Part shown: positions 9,662-11,933 of the stretch, in pieces
Layout: each line of letters opens with the position of its first letter
Numbering within the stretch: the stretch's first letter is position 1
Source: Tieghemiomyces parasiticus
Taxonomy: Eukaryota > Kickxellomycota > Dimargaritomycetes > Dimargaritales > Dimargaritaceae
Direction of reading: 5' to 3'
Length of the DNA: 11,933 bases
Assembly: GCA_027575765.1 (NCBI GenBank)
Contig: JANBPT010001237.1
Span: forward strand, 1-11,933
Notes under the pieces: generated by a model
Told to the model about the DNA's origin: nothing
Databases searched by the model: none
Seen by the model: only the letters and a program-made list of their open reading frames with translations
Translations under genes and position numbers: made by a program

Positions 9662-9669
9662 GAAAACCA

Positions 9670-9741
9670 GCGTCGATGGTGTAATGGTTAGCATATACGC
9701 TTCCCAAGCGTGTGTTCCGGGTTCGATTCCCGGTCGTCGCA
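9670..9741 (+). tRNA. tRNA-Gly (anticodon CCC)
   Basis: A 72-nt intronless gene including discriminator A at 9741. Arms: acceptor 9670-9676 with 9734-9740, D stem GTGT/GCAT, anticodon stem TACGC/GCGTG, loop TTCCCAA with anticodon CCC at 9703-9705, 4-nt variable region, T stem CCGGG/CCCGG with loop TTCGATT. Decodes GGG. Box A TGGTGTAATGG (9677-9687) and box B GGTTCGATTCC (9720-9730) fit the Pol III consensus. The acceptor strands are GCGTCGA and TCGTCGC, leaving one U.U mismatch at pair 4-69; GCGACGA would pair fully. CCA is not encoded, as expected in eukaryotes. Confidence 0.95.
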
Positions 9742-9745
9742 TACA

Positions 9746-9750
9746 TTTTT
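9746..9750 (+). terminator. RNA polymerase III terminator
   Basis: TTTTT starting 5 nt after the tRNA 3' end, the usual Pol III stop signal. Confidence 0.85.
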
Positions 9751-10364
9751 CTGTTTCTTTTGATTTCGGATGTCTTTTTATTAAGTGTGATGTCCAGTTA
9801 CTCAACTTCAGTCGGTCGCTCCTCATTTTGTTTGTTTAGCAACTTCAATAGCTACCATTATAGACGCCTTGCACCAAGTAAATGCTTTCTTTTCTAGCCG
9901 TAATAGACTACACCATTAATACCCTGCACTTCTCGCCAGCCGGACCTAATTATATCATCTGTTACAGGATCCACTTTCAATTATGCACACCGTGCATTCG
10001 TCAGGCGCATAAAATTTTTCTCTTATAGTCCCAGCATGATTTTACTTTGGCATAGCCAGTTATATTTCAGTACTCACATTCTCGATTGCTTGCACGCCTT
10101 CCTTCTACTAATGAACTATGTAACCTGGAATCATCTATGTTCATCCCAGCGGGAAACCGCCAAAAATGGGCATGTAAACTACGACAAATATTGTGCATTT
10201 GAATTGTGTGGTAGGCAAAATGCCAGGAATGGAGTTTGTTGAAGAATAGAAGTGCAGGTGTAGAATAAGTAATGGTGATTTTTATTAGTGCTATGATGAC
10301 AAGGTGTTCCTGTAAGGCATCGTTGTGGCTTGCAGGGTTCTATCATAGTCTGCAATCATTGGCT

Positions 10365-10600
10365 TTTGGATGCCAACGGAAATTAGTTGTACCCAAAAGG
10401 GACATCATGTCGAGCCGTAAGATACCTCTGCCGACCAGACCACCGCCCTCTCCAGCAATGTCCACCCACTGAGGACACGAAATGGTGGATCCCCTGCCAC
10501 TGCCACCCAAGATCGCCAGTCAACTATATCAACCTAGGCCCTGTCACCTCCCCTCCAGTTTGTTGGGAATGGAGAGCGGAACGCGCAGTAACGAGAGTAA
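10365..10600 (+). repeat. Weak dispersed repeat, copy 2
   Basis: Shares ordered blocks with 1455-1670, and its left part TGGATGCCAAC-GG...TACC resembles 2324-2350. See copy 1 for the shared blocks. Family not recognised; alignment is by eye and low identity. Confidence 0.3.
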
Positions 10601-10751
10601 TTAATAGTGCGAAGTCGTAGAAAGAAAAAGTGCAATCAGCGAGGCGTTGATAGGATCAGAGGTAAAAGAATAAACTATTCGAAGGCGCGAGCAGCATTGA
10701 CGAAGTTCGATTCAGTGTGCGCGACACTTATTCGGAAATCAAGTTAGAACT

Positions 10752-11153
10752 TGTGACGGGGAATGCTGCCCGAGAGGATAACTAGGGGAAACCCCGAAAT
10801 ATGGTTGCAAGGCGAGCAGGCAGAGTTTAAAGTATAATGTAGTGTTTATTACACCCTTAAGGAATCCACACTTATGGGCGATGTGTGGTCTTTAAAATGG
10901 CGCCATTAGGATGATGTGAACCCGGTTCGGTGCAAATTGAGGCGCTCGGCTCCGGGCCCTTCTCCATGAAGAGGCGGATCCGGAATCGAGCCGGGTTCAC
11001 CTCTGAAGTCGGAGGGTCGTTACCTTCCTATTATACCAAAGGACGTGCACAATCCGTGGTGAGAGTTTTTGGTGCCTCCATCAGGAAGACAGATTCCGAA
11101 GGGGGCGGCGTCCTTAAGTCTGGCTAGGCTCTCCAGTGGGCGCCTCGGTTACA
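10752..11153 (+). mobile_element. LTR of a Ty3-like retrotransposon, plus orientation (402 bp)
   Basis: Begins TGTGACGGGG and ends CGCCTCGGTTACA, so the ends form a short TGTRAC inverted repeat as in Ty3-type LTRs. A 405-bp copy lies in reverse at 11283-11687, with blocks at matching offsets: GGCGAGCAGGC (offset 59), TTCTCCATGAAGA (offset 208), TACCAAAGGA, ATCAGGAAGAC and the terminal GCGCCTCGGTTACA. Directly after the end, CGGTAGCG (11157-11164) resembles the start of an initiator-tRNA-Met primer-binding site (TGGTAGCG), though agreement ends there. Flanking 5-mers (GAACT, ATACG) differ, so it is not a clean solo LTR. CpG-rich, unlike the 6.2-9.7 kb repeats. Confidence 0.65.
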
Positions 11154-11282
11154 ATACGGTAGCGACTTGACTAGCTTTGAACGCTAAAGGGAGGGCCATC
11201 AAACAGCATGCGATTTGGTTCAAGAGGGTAGGTGTCAATATATACAGTATTTCTTTTTGAGCGTATTTTGAATAATTGATTT
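11154..11282. other. Spacer between inverted LTRs
   Basis: 129 bp with no similarity to either LTR. Possible primer-binding-site remnant at its left end; otherwise nothing recognised. Confidence 0.6.
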
Positions 11283-11687
11283 TGTAACCGAGGCGCACCC
11301 CAGGACGCCCCCTTGTGCAAGAAAGCCGCCCCCCCCTTCAAGAATCCGTCTTCCTGATAGAACCCTCCAACTTCCATCACGGATTATTCTCATCCTTTGG
11401 TAAAATAAGAAGGCGGCGGCCTTCCGACTTCGGAAGCGAACTCGCCTCGATTTTGGCTCCTCCTTCTTCATGGAGAAAGTCCCCGAACCAAGCACCTCAA
11501 GCAACACCAAGCGATTTCGCATCATCACTCGGACCACGCTTATTAAAAGACAAGCCGCCCATAATTGTAGTTTCGTTAAGTGCGTAATAAATTAGTGTTT
11601 CTTTATTCTAATCGGCCTGCTCGCCAGCGACCCTCCCTCAGTTTTTCTTCTAGTCGCTCCCTTACTCGGAACACACATCCCGTCATA
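11283..11687 (-). mobile_element. LTR of the same family, minus orientation (405 bp)
   Basis: Reverse-complement counterpart of 10752-11153, roughly two-thirds to 70 percent identical by eye across the full length, with almost equal length (405 and 402). On its own strand it begins TATGACGGG (TG to TA at base 2 of the pair) and ends CGCCTCGGTTACA. An AATAAA polyadenylation signal is present on the minus strand at 11607-11602. The base run after its 3' end (minus AAATC) shows no primer-binding site and its flanks (GATTT, ATACG) do not form a target duplication. Confidence 0.65.
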
Positions 11688-11849
11688 ATACGCCATCCAA
11701 GAAATAGCAAGACTTCAGGCTCATTACGCTCCTGTCAAATTTTGGAAGAATTTTATCTGACACAATGTGAAACTAGCAAATGTATGGGGAGTGTCCGGAC
11801 GGGTAAAGGGGGAATATGGCCCGCGCGTTCCATTATGGGGATAACCTGA

Positions 11850-11933
11850 TTACTCGAAGGGACGGTGCATGAGGTAGGGTACCTCCTTGCCCTTGTAGTA
11901 GTCGACCACCTTGCGGGCCTTCTCGGCGATGGC
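11850..11933 (-). CDS. C-terminal 27 codons of an unidentified protein (partial)
   Basis: Read from the right edge the frame gives 27 residues and then TAA at 11852-11850: it starts AIAEKARKVVDYYKGKEV and ends PYLMHRPFE. 25 of 27 codons end in G or C, matching the phosphatase exons and contrasting with surrounding DNA, which is why I accept it as a true gene end. It looks like an amphipathic helix rich in K/E followed by a short tail, as at the end of a soluble enzyme, but I do not recognise the family. The 3' flank 11849-11688 has no canonical AATAAA; an AGATAAAAT stretch lies at about 11760-11750 on the minus strand. Confidence 0.7.
   Translation of the reverse strand, partial: AIAEKARKVVDYYKGKEVPYLMHRPFE

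Larger units (their letters stand above)
6241..9669. other. CpG-depleted block, probably methylated, decayed retroelements
   Basis: Only about 18 CpG dinucleotides occur in 3,429 nt, although C and G are common and TpG and CpA are abundant. By contrast the 402-bp LTR at 10752 has roughly 28. The right border is abrupt and coincides with the tRNA gene; the left border is near 6240-6270. This is the signature of 5-methylcytosine deamination at CpG. No frame here codes convincingly. The plus strand is C-poor at about 6295-6740, then changes to C/T-rich and G-poor at about 6750-7080. Confidence 0.7.
9742..10751. other. Region after the tRNA, no supportable gene
   Basis: CpG content returns immediately after the tRNA. 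AT-rich to about 10370, then more balanced. The longest frames (60-77 codons) have no recognisable domain, start context or splice structure. The part from 10365 onward contains the second copy of the weak dispersed repeat. Confidence 0.45.

Noticed and set aside
6241..9669. RIP as the cause of the altered composition
   Set aside because: CpA and TpG remain abundant and TpA is not dominant; the loss is specific to CpG.
9644..9826. Minus-strand open frame across the tRNA (60 codons)
   Set aside because: It is the antisense of the tRNA gene; peptides containing RPGIEPGTHAW are a well-known false annotation.
10930..11537. Two similar open frames on opposite strands (10930-11127 plus, 11235-11537 minus)
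   Set aside because: Their similarity comes from the inverted LTR copies; an LTR is not expected to encode protein here and the frames are not preserved over the full LTR.
10752..11687. Inverted repeat as a MITE or foldback DNA transposon with 400-bp terminal repeats
   Set aside because: Each arm has its own TG...CA ends and a possible primer-binding site inside the pair, and the outer flanks lack a target duplication; inverted LTRs fit better.

Overview
This is a nuclear eukaryotic window, most likely from a fungus. The evidence is a tRNA-Gly(CCC) gene with internal A and B boxes and a T-run terminator, a GT-AG intron with a CTAAC branch-site candidate, a TATA box plus CCACC-ATG start context on a small secreted-protein gene, and fungal-style LTR fragments. 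The two edge genes use strongly GC-ending codons (about 62/66 and 25/27), as expected of a GC-rich fungal genome. The intact CpG content outside 6241-9669 and its collapse inside suggest CpG-specific cytosine methylation of repeats. I cannot name the lineage.

Layout. (1) 1-624, minus: the 5' part of a histidine acid phosphatase gene, two exons, running off the left edge, with the catalytic RHGxRTP motif split by the intron. (2) 625-4002: GC- and CpG-rich sequence with no gene I can defend; it holds weak, diverged repeats, one of which recurs near 10.4-10.6 kb. (3) 4003-4365, minus: a 120-residue secreted, cysteine-free, dibasic-rich protein with a TATA box at 4530-4537. (4) 4640-6240: intergenic or decayed sequence with a strong 9-bp hairpin and coding-like scraps. 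(5) 6241-9669: a block almost free of CpG (about 18 in 3.4 kb), containing at least three diverged LTR-like repeats on the minus strand and ending only 8-10 bp before the tRNA. (6) 9670-9741, plus: tRNA-Gly(CCC) with a U.U mismatch in the acceptor stem. (7) 9742-10751: no convincing gene. (8) 10752-11153 and 11283-11687: two copies of one roughly 400-bp LTR in inverted orientation, 129 bp apart, CpG-rich. (9) 11850-11933, minus: the last 27 codons of an unidentified gene entering from the right edge.

The genes show no common pathway or cluster logic; the window is mostly a repeat-filled intergenic landscape between ordinary housekeeping-type genes. I see no clear new multi-gene system. The best leads are the CpG-depleted retroelement graveyard abutting the tRNA gene, the inverted LTR pair, and the dibasic-rich secreted protein.
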